Origin: Chryseobacterium sp. CH25
Lineage (GTDB): Bacteria > Bacteroidota > Bacteroidia > Flavobacteriales > Weeksellaceae
Assembly (NCBI RefSeq): GCF_004119455.1
Contig: NZ_NRQT01000002.1
Span: forward strand, 552,695 to 616,694
Direction of reading: 5' to 3'
DNA: 64,000 nt
In this document: piece by piece, positions 8,286 to 16,855 of the stretch
Numbering within the stretch: the stretch's first letter is position 1
Layout of the letters: each line of letters begins with the position of its first letter
Translations under genes and position numbers: made by a program
The notes under the pieces: model-generated
Database searches by the model: none
What the model was told of the DNA's origin: nothing
The model's input: only the letters and a program-made list of their open reading frames with translations

Positions 8286-9629
8286 ATGAATGTCAGTAGA
8301 GTGATTTCCGTCGGGATTTTCTTTGACGGTACGGGAAACAATGGAGTAAATGCACTTTCATCAGATAAACCTTTGAACAATAATGAAAGTTATCACGGTG
8401 CATTCACCAATATCTATAAATTGTACAAATCATTTATCGGGAATGAAAAAATATATATTGAAGGAATAGGAACCGTCTCAGGTGAAGAAGACAGTAATTT
8501 TGCCATGACAACATGCGCGAATCCGCCTTATGGAAAAGGATATTCTTCAGATGATAAACTTCAGAAAGCAGAAGATTTTGTTCGGAAGATTATGACTGAT
8601 GGAGACAATGAATATCATTTTTATTTATATGGTTTCGGAAGAGGAAGTATGCTGGCCAGAGCTTTTAGCAATTGGCTTTTCGCTAACTATTCTTTTGTTG
8701 GAATTAAAGTGAAATTTTTAGGAGCTTTTGATACGGTAGAATCAAAACCATTTAATACTTATAATCTAAGTGTACCTCATGAGGTGGAAAACGTATTTCA
8801 TATCTGTGCCCTTCATGAATGCAGATTCTTTTTTCCACTGACGGGATTTTTTGAAAATTCAAAAATGATGGAGGATTACCGGTTCCGGAATACTACTTCC
8901 ACCTGGAAAGAAATTTTTGTTCCTGGAGCACATGGAGATATTGGTGGTGGTTATCTGGAAGGTCCACAGTCTGTATATATTTCTACAAATTTTGCCAATA
9001 CAGACGATCTTATCAGGTATGTTGAAAATATAAGAACCGGAAAAACAGATTCTGAAGGAAATAAAATATGGGATGCCCTACTTTCAGAATTCGGGGTAGA
9101 AAGAAAAGATGCTTTTTCTAAAGCCTATGCCTGCAGAGATAAAGTTTACAACGAACTGTCAAAACTGTATGGAAAACTAATGTTGCAGGAAACCAATGCA
9201 GTCTCACAAGTCTTTGCATCAGGGAAAGATTTTGAAACAGATTATAGCAGACATCCTTTGTTAGAAAGTTTATATAAAGAAATGGTTACCTATGTGAGAG
9301 ACCTTTCCAAAGATAGAAAGCCAATATACAATTTTAGTGAATTGGCTGATTATATCCATATTTCAGCAAATTTCGGGCTTTATTACGATGGTTTGTTAAA
9401 ACGATCCGAATATGAAATGAATGTTGAACTTCTCAACAACGGATTAAATGTTTCAAGCAGTACCATTGTAGATCAGAAAAGCCACGCGAGACTTTCTGCT
9501 GAACTGCATCTTCCTGAAGATAATTTTGTAGCAGAATTTCTATATGGAACCAGTGTTCCTAACAATGATATCTGGACTCGTTCAATTATCAAAACTCCGG
9601 TAACAAGGCTGGATGAAATCAATAATTAG
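8286..9629 (+). CDS. DUF2235 (Tle1-like) alpha/beta-hydrolase-fold protein with nucleophile replaced
   Basis: A 447-residue protein of the DUF2235 family, which includes type VI secretion phospholipases such as Tle1. Landmarks are the N-terminal FFDGTGNN (residues 12-19), KFLGAFDTVES with the acid Asp 149, HICALHECRFFFP near 172-184, and PGAHGDIGGGY with the His near 216. At the nucleophile elbow, where active members have GFSRGA, this protein reads YGFGRGSML (115-123), so Gly 118 stands where the Ser should be. The fold is therefore likely, but lipase activity is doubtful. There is no signal peptide. No T6SS structural or immunity gene adjoins it. Confidence 0.75.
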   Translation: MNVSRVISVGIFFDGTGNNGVNALSSDKPLNNNESYHGAFTNIYKLYKSFIGNEKIYIEGIGTVSGEEDSNFAMTTCANPPYGKGYSSDDKLQKAEDFVRKIMTDGDNEYHFYLYGFGRGSMLARAFSNWLFANYSFVGIKVKFLGAFDTVESKPFNTYNLSVPHEVENVFHICALHECRFFFPLTGFFENSKMMEDYRFRNTTSTWKEIFVPGAHGDIGGGYLEGPQSVYISTNFANTDDLIRYVENIRTGKTDSEGNKIWDALLSEFGVERKDAFSKAYACRDKVYNELSKLYGKLMLQETNAVSQVFASGKDFETDYSRHPLLESLYKEMVTYVRDLSKDRKPIYNFSELADYIHISANFGLYYDGLLKRSEYEMNVELLNNGLNVSSSTIVDQKSHARLSAELHLPEDNFVAEFLYGTSVPNNDIWTRSIIKTPVTRLDEINN

Positions 9630-9659
9630 TGTTAGTCCTTTTAGTTTTAAATTTAGGTT

Positions 9660-9686
9660 AGGGAACATTATTTCAGATGTTCCCTT
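9660..9686 (+). terminator. Terminator after the DUF2235 gene
   Basis: Arms AGGGAACAT and ATGTTCCCT around TATTTCAG, followed by TTT. Confidence 0.7.
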
Positions 9687-9789
9687 TTATTTGGAATGTA
9701 TTTGAGGTCAGTTAAGTATAATCACTGAATTTTTAATTTGGTGTATTATACTGTAGCTTTTTGATTCTGATTCCTGTTACTTTGATAGT

Positions 9790-9824
9790 GTTCATTTCAC
9801 AACTGAATTTTAAAAGAAATGAAC
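9790..9824 (+). other. Leader hairpin upstream of the 242-aa unknown gene
   Basis: Perfect nine-base arms GTTCATTTC and GAAATGAAC with a 17-base spacer, 60 bases before ATG 9884. No T-run follows, so it is more likely an operator or an mRNA structure than a terminator. Confidence 0.45.
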
Positions 9825-9883
9825 AAAGGCGGATTCTGAAAAGCCTGATCGTAAAAAGAGTAAGAACATTAAAAATTAAGACT

Positions 9884-10612
9884 ATGGAAAAAACACTCGT
9901 ACAAGAAAGGCCCATATTTTCAATGAACTTTGATTTCAGATCACGAGAGCAACAGGAAATTCTAAATTCCTTACAGAAAGAAAGGTATAAGTTAGTGGGA
10001 TATATGGGAGCATCCGGTACCAATCAGGTTGCTTCAGGAGTGCCCACTTGGTTTGTGATAGACTATACGAGTGTATTTGGTGTGTTAAAAATTAACTATG
10101 AACAAATATATAAAGTATATGTTTACCGTAGATCTGATATTACCGTCAATACGAAAATCATAATGGAGGTATTATCAGATGTAGTCACTTTAGGATCAGA
10201 AGCAACATTCAATCCAGATGGTACCTTTCCTACTACTTCAGGAGCTCCCGGAGTAATTACTGTAAAGAATAACAGGCCTGGAGACTCATCTCCTATAACA
10301 GTAGGGCTTGCTGCATACATGAATGGTATTTTTTTCCCTTTCTGTGCATTTACATGTGCTGCACAAGAGACTGTAAGCATAATACCTGATGAAAAAATAG
10401 CTTTATTTGCATCTCAGACCAATGCAACTCCAGGGTCTATGGCAGGGCAGGCACATGAGTTCGGATGTACCTTTAGGTTCAGCGATCAGAATATGATCTA
10501 TGATCTGCAGATGATTCAAACGACTTTTGGAATTAAAAATATTCCGGGAACATTCCCTGTAGAACAGGTATCTCCAGCAGTATCACTGGTCCCATTACTT
10601 AATGATTTTTAA
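9884..10612 (+). CDS. Unknown soluble protein, 242 aa
   Basis: I cannot assign a family. The frame can be extended upstream to a TTG at 9761, but the extension is basic and low in complexity, while ATG 9884 (MEKTLVQERPIF) gives a well-formed protein. It has no signal peptide. It is rich in beta-prone segments, Gly, Thr and Pro, with a recurrent motif style (GVPTWFVIDY, INYEQIYKVYVY, ITVKNNRPGD), suggesting one compact beta-rich domain of about 220 residues. It is framed by its own hairpin leader and terminator, so it is monocistronic. It sits next to a DUF2235 protein, a family linked to secreted effectors; that link is only positional. Confidence 0.65.
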   Translation: MEKTLVQERPIFSMNFDFRSREQQEILNSLQKERYKLVGYMGASGTNQVASGVPTWFVIDYTSVFGVLKINYEQIYKVYVYRRSDITVNTKIIMEVLSDVVTLGSEATFNPDGTFPTTSGAPGVITVKNNRPGDSSPITVGLAAYMNGIFFPFCAFTCAAQETVSIIPDEKIALFASQTNATPGSMAGQAHEFGCTFRFSDQNMIYDLQMIQTTFGIKNIPGTFPVEQVSPAVSLVPLLNDF

Positions 10613-10640
10613 AATAAATACTGTTGTAAAACCAATATGT

Positions 10641-10669
10641 AAAAACTGATCATTTTGGTCAGTTTTTTT
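10641..10669 (+). terminator. Terminator of the 242-aa unknown gene
   Basis: Nine-base arms AAAAACTGA and TCAGTTTTT with further T residues. Confidence 0.8.
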
Positions 10670-10697
10670 ATTTCTGGGCTATTCATTTCTTTTTCCG

Positions 10698-10705
10698 TAT
10701 TTTTG
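10698..10705 (+). promoter_or_regulatory. -7 promoter box of the ABC-F gene
   Basis: TATTTTTG, followed by GCACC and a 40-base A/T-rich leader to ATG 10746. Confidence 0.6.
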
Positions 10706-10745
10706 CACCCGAAAATTCATTATTCATTACTAATTATTAATTAAG

Positions 10746-12674
10746 ATGCTTTCGGTTCAAAGTTTAGGATTACATCATTCAGGAAATTATTTATTTCAAA
10801 ACGTCAATTTCACCATTAAAAAGGATGATAAAGTAGGGCTCGTGGGAAAAAACGGAGCAGGAAAATCTACTTTATTGAAAATGCTGTCCGGAGAAATTAA
10901 TTTCTACGAAGGAGAAGTGATCACAGAAGGAAGTGTTACCATTGGTTTCCTGAAGCAGGATCTTGATTTTGTGAAAGGAAGAACGGTTTGGGCTGAAACT
11001 ATGCAGGCTTTTGAGCAAATCAATGCATGGAAAAACGAGCTTGAGGAAGTTAACCACCAAATGGCTACAAGAACCGATTACGAAAGTGATTCCTACACAG
11101 ATCTTATTAATAAAATGACTGAGCTGAATGACCTTTTAATGAACCATGATGCCTACAATCTGGAAGGTGATATGGAAAAAGTGTTATTTGGTCTTGGATT
11201 TAAAGCGGATGATTTCCAAAAAATTACTGATGAGTTTTCAGGAGGATGGAGAATGAGAATCGAATTGGCAAAACTGCTTCTTCAAAAGAATGACATCATG
11301 CTTCTCGATGAGCCTACCAACCACCTGGATATGGAGTCAATCATCTGGCTTGAAAACTTCTTAAAAGATTATCCGGGAGCTATTGTGCTGGTAAGTCACG
11401 ATAAACAGTTCATGACTGCCGTTTGTAACCGTACTTTTGATATCAACAATAGGAAAGTTGACGATTATAAAGCCAACTATACCAAATACCTTGTAATGCG
11501 TGAAGACCGTCGTGAAAAACTGATTCAGGCTAAAAAGAATCAGGATGCGGAGATCAAGCAGATGGAAGATAACATTAATAAGTTCCGTGCAAGTGCTACC
11601 AAAGCTTCTTTTGCACAGTCGCTTATTAAGAAATTAGATAAAATTGAACGTATTGAAGTAGATAACGAAGACGTTTCTAAATTCAATATCCGTTTCGTAC
11701 AGTCTATGGTTCCGGGGAAAGTAATTTTTGAAGCTGCAAACCTTGGAAAGGCTTATGGTCAGAAACAGATTTTTGATGATGTAGATTTTATTGTTCAGAG
11801 AGGAGACAGAATTGCACTTCTGGGACAAAACGGACAGGGAAAAACAACATTGGCTAAAATTTTAGCAGGAGATATTAAAGACTATTCAGGAGCTTGGAAT
11901 CTTGGACATAATGTAAACATCGGTTATTTTGCACAGAATCAGGAAGAAGTTTTAACACCTAATAAAACCGTTCTTGAAGAGGCTGAAGATGCTGCTACAG
12001 AAGAAACAAGACCTAGAGTAAGAGACCTGTTAGGATCTTTCCTGTTCCAGGGAGATGCTGTTACAAAGAAAACGAAAGTCCTTTCCGGAGGAGAGAGAAA
12101 CCGTTTAGCACTTTGTAAACTGTTACTTCGTCCTTTCAATACATTGATTATGGACGAACCTACCAACCACTTGGATATTCAGTCTAAGGAGATCATTAAG
12201 TTAGCGTTACAGAATTTCGAAGGTACGTTAATCGTAATCTCTCACGACAGAGAATTCCTTCAGGGACTTTGTGATAAAATCTATGAGTTCCGTGATGGTA
12301 AAATGAAAGAATTCCTTGGAGATATCAACGAATATCTTGAATACAGGCAAAAAGAAACCATCAGAGAGATTTCTGCAGAAAAAGCAAAACTTCATAGTGA
12401 TGTGAAAGAAGAGCCTAAGAAAGTGGAAGAAAAACCGGTAGTTAGCAATAGCCAGATATCGAATGTTATCACTAAGGAACAAAAAAATATTCAGAATAAA
12501 ATTAAGAAGGTAGAAGAAAAAATTTCTGAACTTGAAACCAAAGTAGAAGAAATGGAAGCTTCTTTCGCCAAAGAAAATCCTTCCGATGAAACTTTAGAAA
12601 AATACAATAAAGCTAAAGAAGAGCTGGATAACGCTCTGCAGGAATGGGAATACTTAGGAACCCAACTTGATTAA
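10746..12674 (+). CDS. ABC-F family ATPase (ribosome-associated type)
   Basis: A 642-residue protein with two ABC ATPase domains and no membrane segment. Domain 1 has Walker A GKNGAGKST (about 36-44), signature FSGGWRMR and Walker B LLDEPTNHLD. Domain 2 has GQNGQGKTT, LSGGERNRLAL and LIMDEPTNHLD. The conserved linker between them and a C-terminal charged coiled coil (about 545-642) match Uup/YheS-like ABC-F factors. These act on the ribosome to resolve stalled or structured states, and some confer antibiotic resistance. The C-terminal coiled coil favours a housekeeping Uup-like role here. It is monocistronic, with its own promoter and terminator. Confidence 0.9.
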   Translation: MLSVQSLGLHHSGNYLFQNVNFTIKKDDKVGLVGKNGAGKSTLLKMLSGEINFYEGEVITEGSVTIGFLKQDLDFVKGRTVWAETMQAFEQINAWKNELEEVNHQMATRTDYESDSYTDLINKMTELNDLLMNHDAYNLEGDMEKVLFGLGFKADDFQKITDEFSGGWRMRIELAKLLLQKNDIMLLDEPTNHLDMESIIWLENFLKDYPGAIVLVSHDKQFMTAVCNRTFDINNRKVDDYKANYTKYLVMREDRREKLIQAKKNQDAEIKQMEDNINKFRASATKASFAQSLIKKLDKIERIEVDNEDVSKFNIRFVQSMVPGKVIFEAANLGKAYGQKQIFDDVDFIVQRGDRIALLGQNGQGKTTLAKILAGDIKDYSGAWNLGHNVNIGYFAQNQEEVLTPNKTVLEEAEDAATEETRPRVRDLLGSFLFQGDAVTKKTKVLSGGERNRLALCKLLLRPFNTLIMDEPTNHLDIQSKEIIKLALQNFEGTLIVISHDREFLQGLCDKIYEFRDGKMKEFLGDINEYLEYRQKETIREISAEKAKLHSDVKEEPKKVEEKPVVSNSQISNVITKEQKNIQNKIKKVEEKISELETKVEEMEASFAKENPSDETLEKYNKAKEELDNALQEWEYLGTQLD

Positions 12675-12684
12675 TTAACAATAC

Positions 12685-12719
12685 AAAAGCTTCGTAATTT
12701 ACTTTATGAAGCTTTTTTT
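12685..12719 (+). terminator. Terminator of the ABC-F gene
   Basis: Arms AAAAGCTTCGTAA and TTTATGAAGCTTTT (G-U tolerated), then TTT. Confidence 0.8.
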
Positions 12720-12809
12720 GTAACAAATCATAATCCTTTTCTACTTATAAGTAAATGAATTGCAAAAGTAATTTAATAGAAGTTTTGGCTGAAAATTAAA
12801 TTATTTTCA

Positions 12810-12817
12810 TAATTTTG
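12810..12817 (+). promoter_or_regulatory. -7 promoter box of the 117-aa metal-ligand-rich gene
   Basis: TAATTTTG, four bases before ATG 12822, implying a leaderless transcript. Confidence 0.6.
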
Positions 12818-12821
12818 AACC

Positions 12822-13175
12822 ATGATTAAAGAAAGCAGAAATTTAAAAGTATTTATCTCCAGGCTGTTGTTTGGGGTATACTTCATCGCGCTGCTTTCTC
12901 AGAGCTTTCACCATCACGAATCAGTAGATTATTTTAAGGCATTTAACCTTAAAAAAGTCGAAAATTCTGTAACGAAAGCCATTACTAAAGAGAAAGCGGG
13001 TGACTGTCTGGCCTGCCACTTTTTGGTGACCGGACACACATTAGCTCCTGAAGAATTCAGCTTTAGCTTTGAGCATTATACGCACGAAGTAAAGCAAATT
13101 ATCGCTATTCAGGAAAAAATCTGGTCTCAGACCAAATTTACTTTTCAGCTTCGCGGACCGCCCGCAATTTCCTAA
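12822..13175 (+). CDS. Small His/Cys-rich membrane-anchored protein next to a TonB receptor
   Basis: A 117-residue protein with one N-terminal hydrophobic segment (about 11-27, signal or anchor), then HHHE at 31-34, a CLACHFLVTGH motif near 66-76 and further His residues. These ligands suggest a periplasmic metal-binding role; the CxxCH pattern is also the haem c motif, but a lone copy in so small a protein is not proof. The genes that follow on the same strand encode a TonB-dependent receptor and a lipoprotein, which together would make a metal uptake locus. The metal is unknown. The ATG is four bases after a -7 box. Confidence 0.65.
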   Translation: MIKESRNLKVFISRLLFGVYFIALLSQSFHHHESVDYFKAFNLKKVENSVTKAITKEKAGDCLACHFLVTGHTLAPEEFSFSFEHYTHEVKQIIAIQEKIWSQTKFTFQLRGPPAIS

Positions 13176-13200
13176 TCAATACATTCTTATTGGGTTACAG

Positions 13201-13215
13201 CTCTATGTCATAGAG
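13201..13215. promoter_or_regulatory. Possible operator palindrome upstream of the TonB receptor gene
   Basis: CTCTATG-T-CATAGAG, perfect seven-base arms with a one-base centre, in the 290-base gap before the receptor gene. It could be a repressor site; it does not match a Fur or Zur consensus I can recall. Confidence 0.3.
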
Positions 13216-13422
13216 TTTAATGTTCAATTTTTGAAGTTTAATGCTTAAAGTTGTTGAGATACAGCTGTTAGTTTGTAATAGGTGATAATATAGAGTATAC
13301 CTGTTGACTAGCTTGTTCCAATATTTTAACTTTTTACTCCTTGTAATTGATACATACTCTGTTGTACACCATTCATTGTACAAAGAATCTCAACCCATTC
13401 AATAAACTTTAACGAAAAAATG

Positions 13423-13445
13423 TACCTTTTCATTACAAAAAGGTA
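13423..13445. promoter_or_regulatory. Inverted repeat just before the TonB receptor start
   Basis: Eight-base arms TACCTTTT and AAAAGGTA around CATTACA, ending 20 bases before ATG 13466. It is well placed for an operator or a translation-blocking hairpin. Confidence 0.35.
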
Positions 13446-13465
13446 TGTAAGCAATCTATTTTACA

Positions 13466-15849
13466 ATGAAATTGATATATTGCCTGTTATTGATCTTTTG
13501 TGGATCAGTATTTACAAGTGCACAGAAAACTTATACTGTACAAGGAACCGTTCAGGACTTTCATGATAAAACCATGCTGGAAAATGCAGTGGTAAGAATT
13601 GGAAACCTTACAGCAAAAACAGATAAAAAAGGAATCTTTTCCTTTAGTAAAGTCCCTGCAGGGAAGTATACACTCATTGCAAAACATCCTGATTGTAATG
13701 ATTATACTGAAAATATAGAAGTTACGCAGGACATACATATAAAGATAATTCTTGAACATCATAGTAATGATATTGAGACGGTAACAATCCATGGGAATCA
13801 TAAAAATAACGGTTCACTGGTAGTCAAAACACTCAGTAAATCTGATATAGAGAAAAACTCTACAGAAAACCTGGGGAGTCTGTTATCTAAAATTTCAGGG
13901 GTGACGGCTTTGAAAACCGGAAATAATATTTCAAAACCAGTTATTCATGGACTTTATGGAAGTCGTATCAGTATTCTGAATAATGGGGTACGTCTTGCCG
14001 AACAAGAATGGGGTGTTGAGCATGCACCGAATGTTGATATCAACAATTTTCAGCATATTGATGTCATCAAGGAGCATCTGCATTGAAATATGGAAGTGAT
14101 GCTATTGGGGGAGTCGTGGTAATGGAGCCCGAAATTTTTCCGAAAAAAGATACCATCAAAGGTTCAGTAGGACTTACTGGAATTTCCAACGGAAGAGGTC
14201 TTGGGCTGGATGTAGATGTAGCTAAAGTTTGGAAAAACGGATGGGCAATAAAATCTGGAGGAAGCATCAAGAAGTTAGGAGACCAGAGTGCTCCAAATTA
14301 TAATCTGAAAAATACAGGAATGGATTTTTCTTCCTTCAATTTCACCGTTCAGAATAATACCTATGAAAGAGGAATCTCTTTTGATTATTATCTGACGAAT
14401 CAGAATATAGGAATTTTAAGAGACTCACACGTTTCTACTTCTGACGATTACGATAGGGCGATGAATGCTAATCCTCCGATATATTCCGGTAAATTCAGTT
14501 ATGATATTGATAACCCAAGACAGGTTATTGAACATCATATTGCAAAAGTTTCAGCCTTCAAAAGATTTGAGAATATAGGAAAGCTTTCTGCAACTTACAG
14601 TTACCAGTATAACCACAGACAAGAGTATGATATCAGAAGAGGAGACTTGAATGATACTCCTTCTCTGGATTTGGCATTGATGACTCATCAATTTAATATT
14701 AATGATTTATTAGAAAGAGGAAAATGGTCGTTGGAAACTGGAATTGATGCAGGTTTTCAAAATAATTATTCAGATCCTGCAACAAAAGCAAGACGTTTAA
14801 TTCCGAATTATGATAAATATTCAGCAGGTGCATATTCTGTTTTCAAGTATAAAATTTCACCTGAATTCAATTTTGAAGCTGGAGCCAGATATGATTTTAC
14901 CCGTTATGATGTCACCAAATGGTATGATAAAAGTGACTGGGTGAATTTGTATGCTGATACTTATCCGCAATTTTATGTGAAAACAGATCAAAACAGGGTT
15001 TTGACACGCCCTCAGCTTAATTACAATAACGTTTCTTTCAATGCCGGTTTGGAATATCGTCCGAATGCTAACTTTGATTTGAAATTTAATTATGCAAAAG
15101 TGGGAAGATCTCCGAATGTTGCAGAATTATTTTCAGATGGTCTCCACCATTCTGCAGGGATTATTGAAACCGGATATATGGGATTAAAAAATGAGCAGGG
15201 ACATCAGTTTAACCTGAATATTGACTCAAAATTCAATATTCTGAAAGGCCTGAATGTTTCTTTAAATCCATATTTCTTTATCACGAAAAATTTCATTAAT
15301 GAAATTCCGGTAGGAATTAAAGGAACAATCAGAGGAGTATTTCCGGAATGGGTTTACCAGCAGATTGATGCAAAGATGTATGGGGTTGACCTGGATGTTA
15401 ACTGGAAGTTTACCGATAACCTTACCTATGTAGGAAGAGGGAGCTATGTGTATGGGCAGGATGATACCCACAAAGAACCGTTGATTCTAATGATGCCACC
15501 AAATTTTTCCAATGCATTACAATTTAAAAAACAGGAATGGAGAAACTTCTATTTTACTGTTGAAAATCAAACATTTTTAAAACAAACCAGATTCCCGATT
15601 AGAAATGCACCATTGGAACTTTATGTGAATGGTGAATTGGTAGATAAGGAAATCGATTTCAGTACTCCACCAAATGGATACTCACTTTGGAATATCCAAA
15701 CAGGAATCAATATCAGTAAAAATCTTTCTGCAGGGCTTATTGTAAACAATCTTTTCAATACTTCATATAGAGAGTATCTGAACCGTTTGAGATTCTTTGC
15801 AGATGAGGCAGGAAGAAACTTTATTTTAAATTTTAGATATAAATTCTAA
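13466..15849 (+). pseudogene. TonB-dependent outer-membrane receptor, split by a -1 frameshift
   Basis: The frames 13466-14086 and 14083-15849 are two halves of one receptor of about 793 residues. The first half has a signal peptide (cleavage after TSAQ), a carboxypeptidase-regulatory-like beta domain (about 22-100) and the first part of the plug (SGVTALKTGNNISKPVIHG). The second half resumes inside the plug and runs through a beta-barrel ending in aromatic Phe. Restoring one G at 14071-14072 (GG to GGG) regenerates the plug motif VIKGASALKYGSDA, so a single-base deletion explains the break. Flanking His/Cys-rich protein and lipoprotein suggest metal or small-ligand uptake. As sequenced, no functional receptor can be made. 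Confidence 0.85.
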
Positions 15850-15892
15850 AAATTAAAAAACAATTCAATCAAAATTTTAAAATTCTTAAAAA

Positions 15893-16465
15893 ATGAAAAA
15901 TCTATTCAATACTAAAAATATTATCAAATTATTAGCTGTTTTATTTATCACTGTTACTGCCGTTACTTCTTGTCAGAGAAACGGGTCTGCAGAAGAAGAT
16001 GATCTTCCTCAGGAAGAACTTACAAATATTCTTTTGTTGGTGACAGATGAGGCAGCGGGAACTACACAAACTTATGATTACAGCATTGGGGCAGGAGGAG
16101 TTCCTACTATTCCTCTTAAAGATGGTAAAACTTATACTGTTCAAGCCAAATTTAAAAATGGAAATGAAGATGCTACCCAGGAAATTATTGATGCTAAAAA
16201 TGAGCACTTTTTAATTTTCGATTTTCCGAAATCTAATATTACTGTAGAAAGAATAGACGGAAGTGATCTTAGAAGTGATGGAAAAAGAGTGGGGTTGAGA
16301 ACAAAATGGACGGTAGTAAAAGCTGTTGACGGAACAGCACCATTATTGAAGTTAACTCTGATTCACTCTCCGCAAAGTGTAAACGATGCTAAATCTGGAA
16401 CTGCATGGGGAAGTGTAGTTGGAGGAGAAACAGACGCTCAGGCAACTTATAACCTAAGCAACTAA
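15893..16465 (+). CDS. Secreted lipoprotein partner of the TonB receptor
   Basis: A 190-residue lipoprotein: signal helix, then the lipobox VTSC with the lipidated Cys near residue 27, then acidic Glu/Asp-rich linker. The mature part is beta-rich (ILLLVTDEAAG ... TYTVQAKFKNGNEDATQEI ... HFLIFDFPKS) and ends GGETDAQATYNLSN. It starts 43 bases after the receptor gene, so they are probably co-transcribed; it likely sits at the outer membrane and assists ligand capture. I know similar proteins next to receptors in relatives but no proven function. Confidence 0.7.
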   Translation: MKNLFNTKNIIKLLAVLFITVTAVTSCQRNGSAEEDDLPQEELTNILLLVTDEAAGTTQTYDYSIGAGGVPTIPLKDGKTYTVQAKFKNGNEDATQEIIDAKNEHFLIFDFPKSNITVERIDGSDLRSDGKRVGLRTKWTVVKAVDGTAPLLKLTLIHSPQSVNDAKSGTAWGSVVGGETDAQATYNLSN

Positions 16466-16511
16466 ATAGATCTTAAAAAAAATACAACTTGTTGTAGATT
16501 TCATCTTGGTT

Positions 16512-16539
16512 AACCATCGGAATTTTCCGGTGGTTTTTT
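16512..16539 (+). terminator. Terminator of the TonB receptor/lipoprotein unit
   Basis: Arms AACCATCGGA and TCCGGTGGTT (one G-U) around ATTT, then TTTTT. Confidence 0.8.
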
Positions 16540-16825
16540 ATTGGGTTAGTGCTATAAAAAATACTCCTCCAAAAAGAGATTTTATAATGTATTGTTTATG
16601 GTGTTTTTTTTATATGTCTTTTTGAGAAAGGCTTATATGAAGGGGTAAATCAGGTGAGATGCCTGTCAGCTCTTTGGCATTTATAGATGATATTAGCAAA
16701 GGAATCAGGTTTTTAAACCAAGTTCACAATTCATATATAAATGGTAGAAAATTGCATAATCTCTCTTTTAACAATATTTGGCTGTATTAGTTGATTTTAA
16801 ATGGGTGATTTTCATAAAAAATTCA
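16540..16825. other. Intergenic stretch without a recognised gene
   Basis: A/T-rich sequence between the lipoprotein terminator and the tig promoter. A short hairpin CAGG-TGAGATG-CCTG lies near 16651-16665. I searched it for riboswitch cores and tRNA and found none. Confidence 0.5.
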
Positions 16826-16833
16826 TATTTTTG
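16826..16833 (+). promoter_or_regulatory. -7 promoter box of tig
   Basis: TATTTTTG, followed by CAACC, with ATG 22 bases beyond the box. Confidence 0.65.
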
Positions 16834-16855
16834 CAACCTAAAATTTTAATCAATA

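Noticed and set aside
9761..9883. TTG extension of the 242-aa unknown gene
   Set aside because: The extension is basic and low in complexity and includes the hairpin at 9790-9824; ATG 9884 is the better start.
13018..13032. Cytochrome c (CxxCH) in the 117-aa protein
   Set aside because: A single motif in a small protein lacking a Met ligand context and haem-handling neighbours. Metal binding is at least as likely.
13195..13383. Minus-strand 62-codon ORF before the TonB receptor
   Set aside because: Low-complexity translation with no family resemblance; the palindromes in it are better read as regulatory.
16640..16700. Riboswitch before tig
   Set aside because: Only a short CAGG...CCTG hairpin; no conserved core of a known class could be matched.
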